A stretch of DNA of 12,185 nt from an uncultured Collinsella sp. (lineage in GTDB: Bacteria > Actinomycetota > Coriobacteriia > Coriobacteriales > Coriobacteriaceae). The notes under the pieces were generated by a model. That model searched no databases. It had not been told where the DNA came from and saw only the letters and a list, made by a program, of their open reading frames with translations. Shown here one piece after another: positions 6,079 to 12,185 of the stretch. The stretch lies in the NCBI GenBank assembly GCA_905208975.1, contig CAJLRE010000056.1, forward strand, positions 1 through 12,185, in the 5' to 3' direction. A program made the position numbers and the translations under genes. Position 1 is the stretch's first letter, and each line of letters opens with the position of its first letter.

Positions 6079-6366
6079 ATGACATCTCTCGACAAGGTGT
6101 ATAAGCAAATTGAAGTTTTTGCTCGGGAATGTGACGCCGAGAAGGTTGTGCTGTTTGGTTCCCGCGCTCGAGGTGACAACTTGCCTAAGAGCGATATTGA
6201 CATCGCCGTAGCAGGTTGCCGGGATTTCGGCCGGTTGTCATATTTGATCGAGGAGCGTCTTGATACTCTTTTAGATGTAGATGTCGTCAATCTCGACGAG
6301 TCCTTATCGCGTCAATTGCTCGATGAAATTGCCAGGGATGGTGTGATTCTGTATGAAAAAATATGA
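6079..6366 (+). CDS. MNT-domain nucleotidyltransferase, MntA-like antitoxin
   Basis: A 95-residue minimal nucleotidyltransferase of the HI0073/MntA type. The active-site pattern is complete: LFGSRARG (25-32, with G27 S28), D39 and D41 in KSDIDIAV, and a third acidic position at D66 or D68 in LDVDVVN. In characterised MntA-HepT systems the enzyme adds AMP to a tyrosine beside the HEPN active site and so neutralises the toxin. It starts 8 bp after the rrf2 stop, and AGGG, overlapping that stop, lies six bases ahead, pointing to co-transcription and coupling. It overlaps the HEPN gene by 14 bp. Base use is clearly AT-richer than rrf2 and suf, suggesting horizontal acquisition. Its function here is inferred from the family. 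Confidence 0.87.
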   Translation: MTSLDKVYKQIEVFARECDAEKVVLFGSRARGDNLPKSDIDIAVAGCRDFGRLSYLIEERLDTLLDVDVVNLDESLSRQLLDEIARDGVILYEKI

Positions 6367-6772
6367 GAACTTTGTCAGCGCCTTGGCGAATCTTGAGGAT
6401 GCGCCCAATCAGGATCTCAACAATGATTTTGTTCAGAGTGGTTTGATTAATAAGTTCAATCTTCAATTTGAACTGAGCTGGAAGCTCCTTAAGCGTCTGC
6501 TCGAGTATGAGGGCGCCACGCTTGCCGCGTCGGGGTCTCCTCGTGCCATCTTGAAGGAGTCCTACCGATTCTACGACTTTATTGATGAGGCGGCCTGGCT
6601 AGATATGCTCAAAGACCGCAATACGAACGTCCATATCTATGACAACAAGCTCGCTCAAGATTTGATTCAGCGCATCTTGAACGTATATATTCCCGCTTTT
6701 TGTCAGTTGAGGGACGGGCTGATGGAGCGATACGGCGAGCTTCTGATGGCGCCCGACGACCAGTTTGTTTAA
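6353..6772 (+). CDS. HEPN-domain protein of the HI0074 type, HepT-like toxin
   Basis: A 139-residue all-helical protein of the nucleotidyltransferase substrate-binding/HEPN group. The landmark FELSWKLLKRLLEYEG (39-54) is typical of HI0074 relatives. The HEPN RNase motif RX4HXY is intact as R89-N-T-N-V-H94-I-Y96; in HepT toxins R and H form the RNase site and Y is the residue modified by MntA. The preceding gene supplies that partner and overlaps this start by 14 bp; the nearest Shine-Dalgarno-like run (AGGGA) is about 14 bases away, so translation probably depends on read-through from the upstream gene. AT-rich like its partner. No clear terminator follows. Whether it is an active RNase or an inactive binding protein cannot be read from sequence. 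Confidence 0.85.
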   Translation: MKKYENFVSALANLEDAPNQDLNNDFVQSGLINKFNLQFELSWKLLKRLLEYEGATLAASGSPRAILKESYRFYDFIDEAAWLDMLKDRNTNVHIYDNKLAQDLIQRILNVYIPAFCQLRDGLMERYGELLMAPDDQFV

Positions 6773-6814
6773 TTCCTTAAGATTTCGCGGAGGGTTGTTG
6801 CCGTTTACCGAGGG

Positions 6815-6830
6815 GTTGTTGTGCAACAAC
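6815..6830. repeat. GTTGTTG-TG-CAACAAC palindrome in the 6773-6900 gap
   Basis: Perfect 7-bp arms surround a 2-bp centre. The GTTGTTG arm also occurs directly at 6794-6800, and the 12-mer TTGTTGTGCAAC (6816-6827) recurs at 8780-8791, upstream of the next gene. It overlaps the proposed -35 of the surface-protein promoter, so it could be an operator. Nothing else was seen in this 128-bp gap apart from that promoter. Confidence 0.3.
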
Positions 6831-6847
6831 GGGCGAGCTGCAATACT
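6819..6847 (+). promoter_or_regulatory. Weak candidate promoter for the surface protein
   Basis: TTGTGC (6819-6824) and AATACT (6842-6847) are separated by 17 bp, matching 3/6 and 4/6 of the consensus. The leader would be about 47 bases and end in AGGGAGGA before the start codon. Transcription from the upstream operon cannot be excluded. Confidence 0.3.
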
Positions 6848-6900
6848 TATTTTTATCTTTGCAAACTGCACTTTAACTACACCAATGCAGGGAGGATCTT

Positions 6901-8712
6901 ATGCAGCCCAAGCATTCTGCGATTGTCGCGGGCCTGACGCTGGCGCTTTCGTTTGGCGCCGTTTCCGCGCCGGCACCCGCCGCTGCCGAGGAGCCCACGC
7001 CGGGCGTTGCCTCGGATGCGACCGATATCGATAAGGGTCTCTATACCCAGCAGTCCTTTTCGGGCGTGCTGAGGTCGGTCCAGGGCGTTTCGTTTGTTAA
7101 CGTGACTCCCGAGATGAAGTACTTCACCAAATATGAGAGTCACGGCAACTATAACCAGGGCTTTTCGTACGGTGACGGTTATAACGCGCTGGGTTATTAC
7201 CAGTTCGACCGTCGTTGGTCGCTCATTCCGTTTATGAAGCAGGCCTACAACTACGATTCTGCTAAGTACAGCATGCTCAAGGACGCGATCGATCGCGGCG
7301 GTGAGATTTCTAACGCGAACAACCCCATGTATGCGAACGGACAGCTCACCGAGCTGGGCCGCATTGCGCAAGAGGCCTTCCTGGGTGCGTATAACACCGA
7401 TCCGGCTGAGTTCTCTGCTCTGCAGGATGCATACGCGTACAACTCGTACTATGCGGTGACGGAGTCGTGGCTTAAGAACGCTTTGGGCATTGACATTTCC
7501 GGGCGCGCCGATTGCGTCAAGGGCATGGTGTGGAGCATCACCAACATGTGCGGCACCGGTGGCTGCCAGGACTTTTTCCGTTGGGCGAATCTTTCCAGCA
7601 GCATGACCGACCGCGAGTTTGTGACGGCGCTGTCTGATAGCGTGGTCAATAACGTTGCGAAGAAGTACTCGAGCCAGCCCCAGTACCACGAGGGCTGGAA
7701 GAACCGCTATCGCAACGAGCTCAAGGACTGCTTGGTCTATATCGCCGAGGACGAGGCTGCCGCGGCAACGCCTGTGGAGCCTGAACCCACGCCGGCGCCC
7801 TCGCCGACGCCTGATTCGAATGACGACTCGAGCGACGATGCCAACGATGACAGGATGGATTCGCCCTCGACCGATGCTGACGGTGATGGCTCTGCTGGTG
7901 GCACTACCAACAACGGCTCTACCTCGAACGGCTCCGTTTCGAACGGCTCTGCTGCGGGCGATTCGTCTTCAAGCTCTGCAGGCAATACGGACAGCGACGC
8001 TTCTGGTTCGACCGGCGCTGGCACCTCTAACTCATCCACCGGCTCGAGCGATTCGTCCGTTGGCACCGGCTCTAACAACGGCTCCGGCTCTGACGCAACC
8101 CCTGGTTCCGATGCTTCCAAGGATGACTCGAATAAGGCGCCGGACGTTCCCGTTGCTTCGCCGGACAAGAAGCCTTCTTTCTCCGAGCAGCTTGGTTCTA
8201 CGCTGGGCTCTTCGCTGATGGCTGGCGTCAATAACGGCTCGACCCAGAACAAGGGCAACTCTGATCAGGTTTCCACGGAAAAGATCGAAGCCGCAAAGGG
8301 CGACTCCAAGGACAAGGCTTCCGAGAAGACCGAATCCGATAAGGGTTCTAGCTCTGAGGAGAAGAGCGACAAGTCCGAACAGAAGAAGGACGAGGATAAG
8401 AAGTCTGAATCTGAGGAGAAGGACAAGAGCAAGGCCGAGGGCGAAAAGAAACAGTCCGAAGACGACGACAAGAGCGGTGCTGACAACCAGGTCCAAGAGC
8501 AAAATGACTCCAAAACGGTGACCACCACGACCACGACGACTACAACTACCAAGTCCTCGGGCGGCAACATGCCCAAGACGGGCGATCTGATTGTGATGGC
8601 GAGCCTTGCCAGTGCAAGCTTGGCCACACTGGGCGCTACGTCTATCGTAAGTGGTAAGCATAAGCTCGATCAGCAGAAGAAGGCTTCTGGGGAGGACGGC
8701 TTGGAGGAGTAA
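6901..8712 (+). CDS. Secreted, sortase-anchored protein with lysozyme-like N-terminal domain
   Basis: A 603-residue exported protein. A signal peptide (1-29, cleavage probably after APAAA) precedes a globular domain of about 250 residues. That domain opens with KYFTKYESHGNYNQG (73-87) and GYYQFDRR (98-105), resembling lysozyme/transglycosylase-like folds in which the glutamate (here E79) is catalytic; four cysteines (C205, C217, C222, C277) could form disulfides. Residues 285-425 are Pro-, then Ser/Asn/Gly/Asp-rich; 460-530 are Lys/Glu/Ser-rich and highly charged; ten threonines follow (541-550). The C-terminus is a sorting signal: MPKTG (557-561), a hydrophobic stretch to about 584, then KHK. 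The tail after it is unusually long and ends acidic. AGGGAGGA sets the start. Probably a wall-anchored muralytic enzyme on a long stalk; the enzyme class is inference. Confidence 0.8.
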   Translation: MQPKHSAIVAGLTLALSFGAVSAPAPAAAEEPTPGVASDATDIDKGLYTQQSFSGVLRSVQGVSFVNVTPEMKYFTKYESHGNYNQGFSYGDGYNALGYYQFDRRWSLIPFMKQAYNYDSAKYSMLKDAIDRGGEISNANNPMYANGQLTELGRIAQEAFLGAYNTDPAEFSALQDAYAYNSYYAVTESWLKNALGIDISGRADCVKGMVWSITNMCGTGGCQDFFRWANLSSSMTDREFVTALSDSVVNNVAKKYSSQPQYHEGWKNRYRNELKDCLVYIAEDEAAAATPVEPEPTPAPSPTPDSNDDSSDDANDDRMDSPSTDADGDGSAGGTTNNGSTSNGSVSNGSAAGDSSSSSAGNTDSDASGSTGAGTSNSSTGSSDSSVGTGSNNGSGSDATPGSDASKDDSNKAPDVPVASPDKKPSFSEQLGSTLGSSLMAGVNNGSTQNKGNSDQVSTEKIEAAKGDSKDKASEKTESDKGSSSEEKSDKSEQKKDEDKKSESEEKDKSKAEGEKKQSEDDDKSGADNQVQEQNDSKTVTTTTTTTTTTKSSGGNMPKTGDLIVMASLASASLATLGATSIVSGKHKLDQQKKASGEDGLEE

Positions 8713-8745
8713 TCTTCCAGATCGTTTTCTATAAGAGTTTGGGAC

Positions 8746-8781
8746 GGGGTCCGGTGCGGCGGCATCGGCCCCCCTTTTTTT
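8746..8781 (+). terminator. Rho-independent terminator after the surface protein gene
   Basis: GGGG-T-CCGGTGC (8746-8757) pairs with GCATCGG-CCCC (8762-8772): eleven pairs, one G-T wobble and one bulged T, around the loop GGCG. Seven Ts follow at 8775-8781. It lies 34 bp after the stop codon. TTTGGGAC just before it (8738-8745) is the same 8-mer that opens the two GGGACAAA repeats. Confidence 0.88.
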
Positions 8782-8853
8782 GTTGTGCAACGATTTGTTA
8801 TGCCCCCTCGGGGGTCTGTTGCTACCGCTGCCCGAAACGTTTGCATGTCGATA

Positions 8854-8881
8854 TTGTTGCGCTCTACCCGCTCGCTACAAT
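8854..8881 (+). promoter_or_regulatory. Candidate promoter for the AAA-ATPase gene
   Basis: TACAAT (8876-8881) is a 5/6 -10 box, with TTGTTG (8854-8859) as a weak -35 at 16 bp. The start point would be near 8888, leaving a short leader with AAGGAGAG before the GTG start. The terminator upstream makes an own promoter necessary. Confidence 0.45.
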
Positions 8882-8914
8882 GGGCATCGTGCTGCGTTAG
8901 AAGGAGAGTTTACG

Positions 8915-10714
8915 GTGTCTGAACAGGTGAATTGTGGTTTTACTCATGCGTTTGGTGCACGGTTGCTCAATCATGCGGATAGCGCAGCTCTACCGGTTGA
9001 TGCACGCGACTTTTCCGATGCAATCAATCGGTGTTTACTCGTCGATAAGACTATGTTTATTGCCGATATATTGGACAGTGAAGCACCTGTTGCGCTTTGC
9101 TGTCGGCCCAAGGGTTTTGGCAAGAGCATGAATTTATCGATGCTCAAGTGCTATTTGGAACGACCTGATCGCCGGCTGCCGGATCGAAGCCTGTTCGCTG
9201 GTACCCAGATTTGGCAGGCGGGCGGCGGTCGCTATCGTGATGAGTACGCGAGTTATCCGGTCATCATGCTCGACTTTACAGCTGCCGCTTCGAGGCATGG
9301 TGCTGGTGCTGCGGCAGCAATTCGCGGGGCTGTCGTGCGCGAGTGCGCCCGATTACTGCCGCTGCTTGCCGCGCCTGATCTGTCAAGACGTGAGGTTCGT
9401 CTTATCGAGAGGGCGGCGCGTGGGGTGGCCAGCGATAAGGAGATCGATGCGGCGCTTGGCGTGCTTATCAAGCTGCTCCAGGCAGCTTTCGATGAGCAGG
9501 TTGTTCTTCTGATAGACGACTACGACGCGGTATGTCCAAAGCGTTTGGACGCTAAGGACGACGGTAGCGTGGATTCCCTAGAGTCGCTCAGCCAAATGCT
9601 GTTCGACACCATTGCCGACGCCGGCGACTCGTTGCGATTGACGTGTCTTATGGGCGAGCGCCCCGGTCCTGCCGAGCTTGCGTTGTCCCAACGTGGGGTT
9701 TCCTATCGGTCGGCGACAGCGTTGTCGAGTTGGTGTGATCGATGGTTCGGTTTTTCGGACGACGAAGTCCAAGTGCTGTTGGATTGCATCGGTCGCAACG
9801 GCTGTCTGGATGACGCGCGTGAGTGGCTCGAGGGCTATCTGTTTGGTGGTTTTTATTGCTCGAGCCCGGAGCGCGTGGTGGACTACGCACATCGCGATTG
9901 CGTCGCGCCCGTTCGGGCGGATCTGTATTGTTACGCCGACCGTCTGGGCGCATGCGTCGGCGACTGGAATCTCATTCGCCTGTCCACATTGTTCGATTTG
10001 GTTGAGCCGCATGGGTTTATTGAGGCGCCAGTGCATATGCATGCCGAGGAGGTCGATGCCGCCAAGCCCGAAGATATCTGGACTGCGCTGTATCTGTCTG
10101 GATTCCTTACGACGGATATGACGGGGCATTCGGAGGACGGCGCGTGCCTTCGTTCCCTGCGTCTGCCTAATAACGAAGTGCGTCAGGCGCTCCGTCTTGT
10201 AATTCTGGAATGGTTTGAGTGCGCCGTTGAGGACGTTGGAGTTATCGACTCGTTCCATGACGGGCTGTGTCGAGGAGACGAGGACACTGTAAAGCAAGCT
10301 TTGAGCTGTGCTATCGGCGATCTGGGCATCGATGTGGGCCAATCAGATATGCCGACAGCCTATCATCTGGCGCTTCAGGGGCTCTGCTTTGGACTGCCCG
10401 GCTATTGCAATCCCAGCTCCAAGCGAAGTGGCGTCTCGGATCGCTGGGATATCCAGGTGATTCCCACCGGTCGGGTGTTTGACGTGGCCGACACGCTCGG
10501 CATGCTCGATGAGCGACCGCTCATTACGGTCAACATGTTGTACGACCCTGGCGTCGATGCCCTGGGCCTGGAACTGTTGGCGGTTCAGGCGCTGCTCGAC
10601 ATAGAGCGCGACGGCATCGATGATATCCGCGTGCCGCGCCCCGCCGTCGGGCGCATGCGTTGGGGTTTTGGCTTTGACGGTCAGCGTGTGTCCGTGGTGT
10701 GCCAACGACTGTAG
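8915..10714 (+). CDS. AAA-ATPase-like protein with degenerate PD-(D/E)XK nuclease domain
   Basis: A 599-residue protein of the AAA-ATPase-like plus PDDEXK family (the PF09820/PF08011 architecture as I recognise it), common in gut anaerobes and of unknown role. The N-terminus has LVDKTMFIADIL (42-53), the family's modified Walker A RPKGFGKSMNLSML (64-77), LFAG and YPVIMLDF; Walker B is VVLLIDDYD (196-204). The middle has DIWTALYLSGFLT and LRLPNNEVR. In the C-terminal nuclease region the D of the usual SGxxRxD is kept (D512), but the usual I-I-E-x-K strand reads ITVNML (537-542), so E and K seem replaced by N540 and L542. The GTG start is set by AAGGAGAG eight bases upstream; the longer frame from 8780 starts in the terminator. 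Monocistronic, convergent with the next gene. Confidence 0.82.
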   Translation: MSEQVNCGFTHAFGARLLNHADSAALPVDARDFSDAINRCLLVDKTMFIADILDSEAPVALCCRPKGFGKSMNLSMLKCYLERPDRRLPDRSLFAGTQIWQAGGGRYRDEYASYPVIMLDFTAAASRHGAGAAAAIRGAVVRECARLLPLLAAPDLSRREVRLIERAARGVASDKEIDAALGVLIKLLQAAFDEQVVLLIDDYDAVCPKRLDAKDDGSVDSLESLSQMLFDTIADAGDSLRLTCLMGERPGPAELALSQRGVSYRSATALSSWCDRWFGFSDDEVQVLLDCIGRNGCLDDAREWLEGYLFGGFYCSSPERVVDYAHRDCVAPVRADLYCYADRLGACVGDWNLIRLSTLFDLVEPHGFIEAPVHMHAEEVDAAKPEDIWTALYLSGFLTTDMTGHSEDGACLRSLRLPNNEVRQALRLVILEWFECAVEDVGVIDSFHDGLCRGDEDTVKQALSCAIGDLGIDVGQSDMPTAYHLALQGLCFGLPGYCNPSSKRSGVSDRWDIQVIPTGRVFDVADTLGMLDERPLITVNMLYDPGVDALGLELLAVQALLDIERDGIDDIRVPRPAVGRMRWGFGFDGQRVSVVCQRL

Positions 10715-10718
10715 CGGC

Positions 10719-10733
10719 GGGCGAAAGCCCTTT
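10719..10733 (+). terminator. Weak terminator hairpin between convergent genes
   Basis: GGGC-GAAA-GCCC is a four-pair stem with a stable GNRA loop followed by only three Ts, filling the 20-bp gap between two convergent stop codons. On the minus strand no T-run follows it. It may end transcription inefficiently. Confidence 0.35.
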
Positions 10734-10734
10734 A

Positions 10735-11754
10735 CTACTCGGCGTCCTTCAGGGGCGGCATGGGCTTCCAGTTGGGATCCTTAACGATCTTGCGGGCGTC
10801 CTTCATGCCGCGGCGCAGCGCCGGAATGCCGGTCTTAAAGCATTTGTCGACTGCTGCCAGACGAATGAACTCCTTGCAGAAGGTCGCGGCATTGCCCAGA
10901 CGGAACAGCATGGGGTGGTAGTCACCGTAGATCTGCATATAGCGAGCGAGGAAGCCTCGGTTGCGCATGATGTAGTAGCGGTTGGTGTCGCTCGTGGAGT
11001 TGAGCTGTCGTTTGCCGGCGATATCCCAGTTGGAGACGGCGCGGGCGCGCTTGAGCACCACGTCGGCAACCACGGCGGCGGGGAAGTGCTGGCTGGCCAC
11101 GTAGCCGTAGCAGGCATCGTCGCCGTAGATAAAGAAGCGCGCGTCGGGCAGGCCAATCTTGTCGACCACGCGGCGCGAGAACATGCCGCCCTCAAAGCAC
11201 AGTTGGTTCATGGTGCGGTAGCCCTCGGGCCCCAAGTCCCACTTGGCGATGGGGTTAGGGATGCCGAGCGAAAGGATGAGCTGGTACTGCCAAAAGAAAG
11301 CGCCGCCGTCAAAGTCCAGGCGCGAACCCTGGATGACATCGTAGCGGTCGGTCCACTTGGCAAGACGCTCGATGCCTTCGGGGATGACGAGCACGTCGTC
11401 GTCCATGACCCAGAACCACTGGGCGCCCAGGTCGTATGCGCATTTAGTGCCGGCGGAGAAGCCGCCCGCACCGCCGCCGTTTTCGAGCTGCGGGGCGTAG
11501 ATGACGCGGTCGGTGCCGCCCTGCGCGTCGGGCTGCTCGGTGTCGATACCCCACAGGTTGGCGAGGCGCTCGTTAAATGCGGTGCACATGGCCTCGGTCT
11601 CGCGCGAATTCTCGTTATCGACAATCACGATGCGCCAGGGCGTTGCCGTGAGCTCGGTCATGGAGTCGAACAAGTTGGCCAGGAGTTCCTGGCGCTTGTA
11701 CGTGACGACAACGATGGCGAGCTTATCGATGGGGGCGGGAAGGGTTGAAGGCAT
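10735..11754 (-). CDS. GT2 glycosyltransferase, galactofuranosyltransferase (GlfT1)-like
   Basis: A 339-residue family 2 glycosyltransferase. Motifs in order: AIVVVTYKRQELL (13-25), the nucleotide-binding entry; IVIVDNENS (42-50); NGGGAGGF (92-99); the metal-binding DDD (118-120) in WFWVMDDD; GGMFSRRVV (189-197); and FFIYGDDACY (207-216), the acceptor-side acidic motif. The NGGGAGGF and FIYGDD combination is typical of UDP-galactofuranose transferases acting on lipid-linked glycans, such as mycobacterial GlfT1; a rhamnosyltransferase is the main alternative. There is no membrane segment. The start at MPSTLPAP is chosen because a TACAAT -10 box lies inside the longer frame and AAGGAT precedes this ATG, at a long spacing of about ten bases. 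The 5' leader holds a GC-rich stretch (11781-11797) that can fold. Likely role: surface polysaccharide synthesis. Confidence 0.85.
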   Translation of the reverse strand: MPSTLPAPIDKLAIVVVTYKRQELLANLFDSMTELTATPWRIVIVDNENSRETEAMCTAFNERLANLWGIDTEQPDAQGGTDRVIYAPQLENGGGAGGFSAGTKCAYDLGAQWFWVMDDDVLVIPEGIERLAKWTDRYDVIQGSRLDFDGGAFFWQYQLILSLGIPNPIAKWDLGPEGYRTMNQLCFEGGMFSRRVVDKIGLPDARFFIYGDDACYGYVASQHFPAAVVADVVLKRARAVSNWDIAGKRQLNSTSDTNRYYIMRNRGFLARYMQIYGDYHPMLFRLGNAATFCKEFIRLAAVDKCFKTGIPALRRGMKDARKIVKDPNWKPMPPLKDAE

Positions 11755-11829
11755 GGGGCAATATATCCTTTCACGCGCGGCGCGCGAGCGCTGCGCGGAA
11801 GCTATCGAATACGTCCTTGGGACTGTCCT

Positions 11830-11835
11830 ATTGTA
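11830..11835 (-). promoter_or_regulatory. -10 box for the GlfT1-like gene
   Basis: TACAAT read on the minus strand matches 5/6 of the -10 consensus and would give a leader of about 69 bases. The best -35 candidate, TTGCCG at 11860-11855, is 19 bp away, which is too far, so the promoter is only partly supported. Confidence 0.35.
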
Positions 11836-11895
11836 AAGGCTCGGCGCACCTTGACGGCAAGCTTTGAATAAAACGCAGGAACCTGCCACGGGCCC

Positions 11896-11912
11896 GCCGC
11901 ATGACGTGCGGC
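11896..11912. promoter_or_regulatory. GCCGCA-TGACG-TGCGGC dyad between divergent glycosyltransferases
   Basis: Perfect 6-bp arms around five bases, located upstream of both promoters in a 256-bp divergent gap. No T-run follows, so a protein-binding site fits better than a terminator. The regulator is unknown. Apart from this dyad and the two promoters I see nothing else in the gap. Confidence 0.3.
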
Positions 11913-11971
11913 TACTTTGCCCGCAAGAGGCTCCATAGATTATATAAACGTCCGCTGGCGCGCTGACCCTT

Positions 11972-11980
11972 TGATACCAT
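11972..11980 (+). promoter_or_regulatory. Extended -10 promoter for the right-edge glycosyltransferase
   Basis: TGA followed by TACCAT fits the extended form TGn plus -10 (4/6 in the hexamer). No -35 box is evident, which is usual for extended -10 promoters. The leader would be about 25 bases and end in AAGGAG. Confidence 0.35.
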
Positions 11981-12010
11981 GAAACGACAGGTATTTCCTA
12001 AGGAGCACAT

Positions 12011-12185
12011 TTGTCTACTAACGCCTCTGGCAGCCCTGTTCTGTCGCTGCTTATTCCCATTTACAATGTTCAGCGCTACCTGCGCGAGTGTCTCGATTCC
12101 GCCCTGGCGCAGACGCTCAAGGATATTGAGATCATCTGCATTAACGACGGGTCGACCGACAACTCGCCGGCGATTATCCGCGAGT
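12011..12185 (+). CDS. GT2 glycosyltransferase, N-terminal part (cut by window end)
   Basis: The first 58 codons of a family 2 (GT-A) glycosyltransferase. Translation gives a short polar start, then VLSLLIPIYNVQRYLRECL (residues 10-28), SALAQTLKDIEIICINDGSTDNS (31-53): the classic P-x-Y-N and N-D-G-S-T-D-N-S nucleotide-sugar binding motifs. The start is TTG at 12011, with AAGGAG five bases upstream; there is no in-frame ATG near, which is why automatic calls may miss it. An ATG at 11979 opens a different frame that stays open to the window end but encodes nothing recognisable. Divergent from the GlfT1-like gene. Substrate cannot be judged from this fragment; a sugar transferase of surface polysaccharide synthesis is likely. 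Confidence 0.85.
   Translation, partial: MSTNASGSPVLSLLIPIYNVQRYLRECLDSALAQTLKDIEIICINDGSTDNSPAIIRE

Noticed and set aside
6877..7689. A 270-codon minus-strand frame under the surface protein gene
   Set aside because: The plus-strand frame has a signal peptide, a folded-domain pattern and a sorting signal; the opposite frame is a low-information shadow.
8521..8550. Thr10 tract as a phase-variable simple repeat
   Set aside because: The ten threonine codons are mixed ACC, ACG, ACT and ACA, so there is no pure unit long enough to slip readily.
8780..8914. Start of the AAA-ATPase gene at 8780
   Set aside because: This ATG lies in the T-run of the upstream terminator and ahead of the likely promoter; AAGGAGAG before GTG at 8915 marks the real start.
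1..12185. CRISPR array, insertion sequence, tRNA or rRNA
   Set aside because: No regularly spaced direct repeats, transposase motifs, or tRNA/rRNA sequences were recognised on either strand.

Overview
The window looks like a chromosomal segment from a GC-rich Gram-positive gut actinobacterium, most likely Coriobacteriia and close to Collinsella. The reasons are strong GGAGG-type ribosome sites, a five-gene SufCBDSU operon, a sortase-anchored surface protein, a galactofuranosyltransferase-like GT2 enzyme and an AAA-ATPase-like protein of a type common in gut anaerobes. The genus call is inference; the gene calls rest on motifs.

Left part (65-5418, minus strand): one tightly packed operon, transcribed leftward as sufC-sufB-sufD-sufS-sufU. 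It encodes the SufBC2D scaffold, the cysteine desulfurase SufS and its sulfur-acceptor partner SufU, a complete Fe-S cluster assembly machine. Neighbouring genes overlap or lie within 12 bp of each other. The N-terminal coding part of sufD carries an imperfect palindrome of 90-106 bp that reads through in frame, like a small repeat inserted in a live gene. Short GGGACAAA/TTTGTCCC inverted repeats lie at both ends of the operon.

Middle (5419-6772): a divergent regulatory region with back-to-back promoters and a dyad over the suf -35 box. An IscR/Rrf2-type regulator with three cysteines follows; its leader can fold into two mutually exclusive stems. Eight bases after it begins a two-gene MNT-HEPN (MntA/HepT-like) toxin-antitoxin pair, AT-richer than its surroundings and apparently co-transcribed with the regulator.

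Right part (6773-12185): a secreted, wall-anchored protein with a lysozyme-like N-terminal domain and a long low-complexity stalk, followed by a clear terminator; a 599-residue AAA-ATPase-like protein whose C-terminal PD-(D/E)XK nuclease appears to have lost its E-x-K pair; a convergent GlfT1-like glycosyltransferase; and, divergent from that, the start of a second GT2 glycosyltransferase with a TTG start, cut by the window end. The last two suggest that a cell-surface polysaccharide region begins here.

The observations most worth following are the in-frame palindromic insertion in sufD, the alternative stem-loops in the rrf2 leader, the apparent linkage of an Fe-S sensor to an MNT-HEPN pair, and the degenerate nuclease of the AAA protein.
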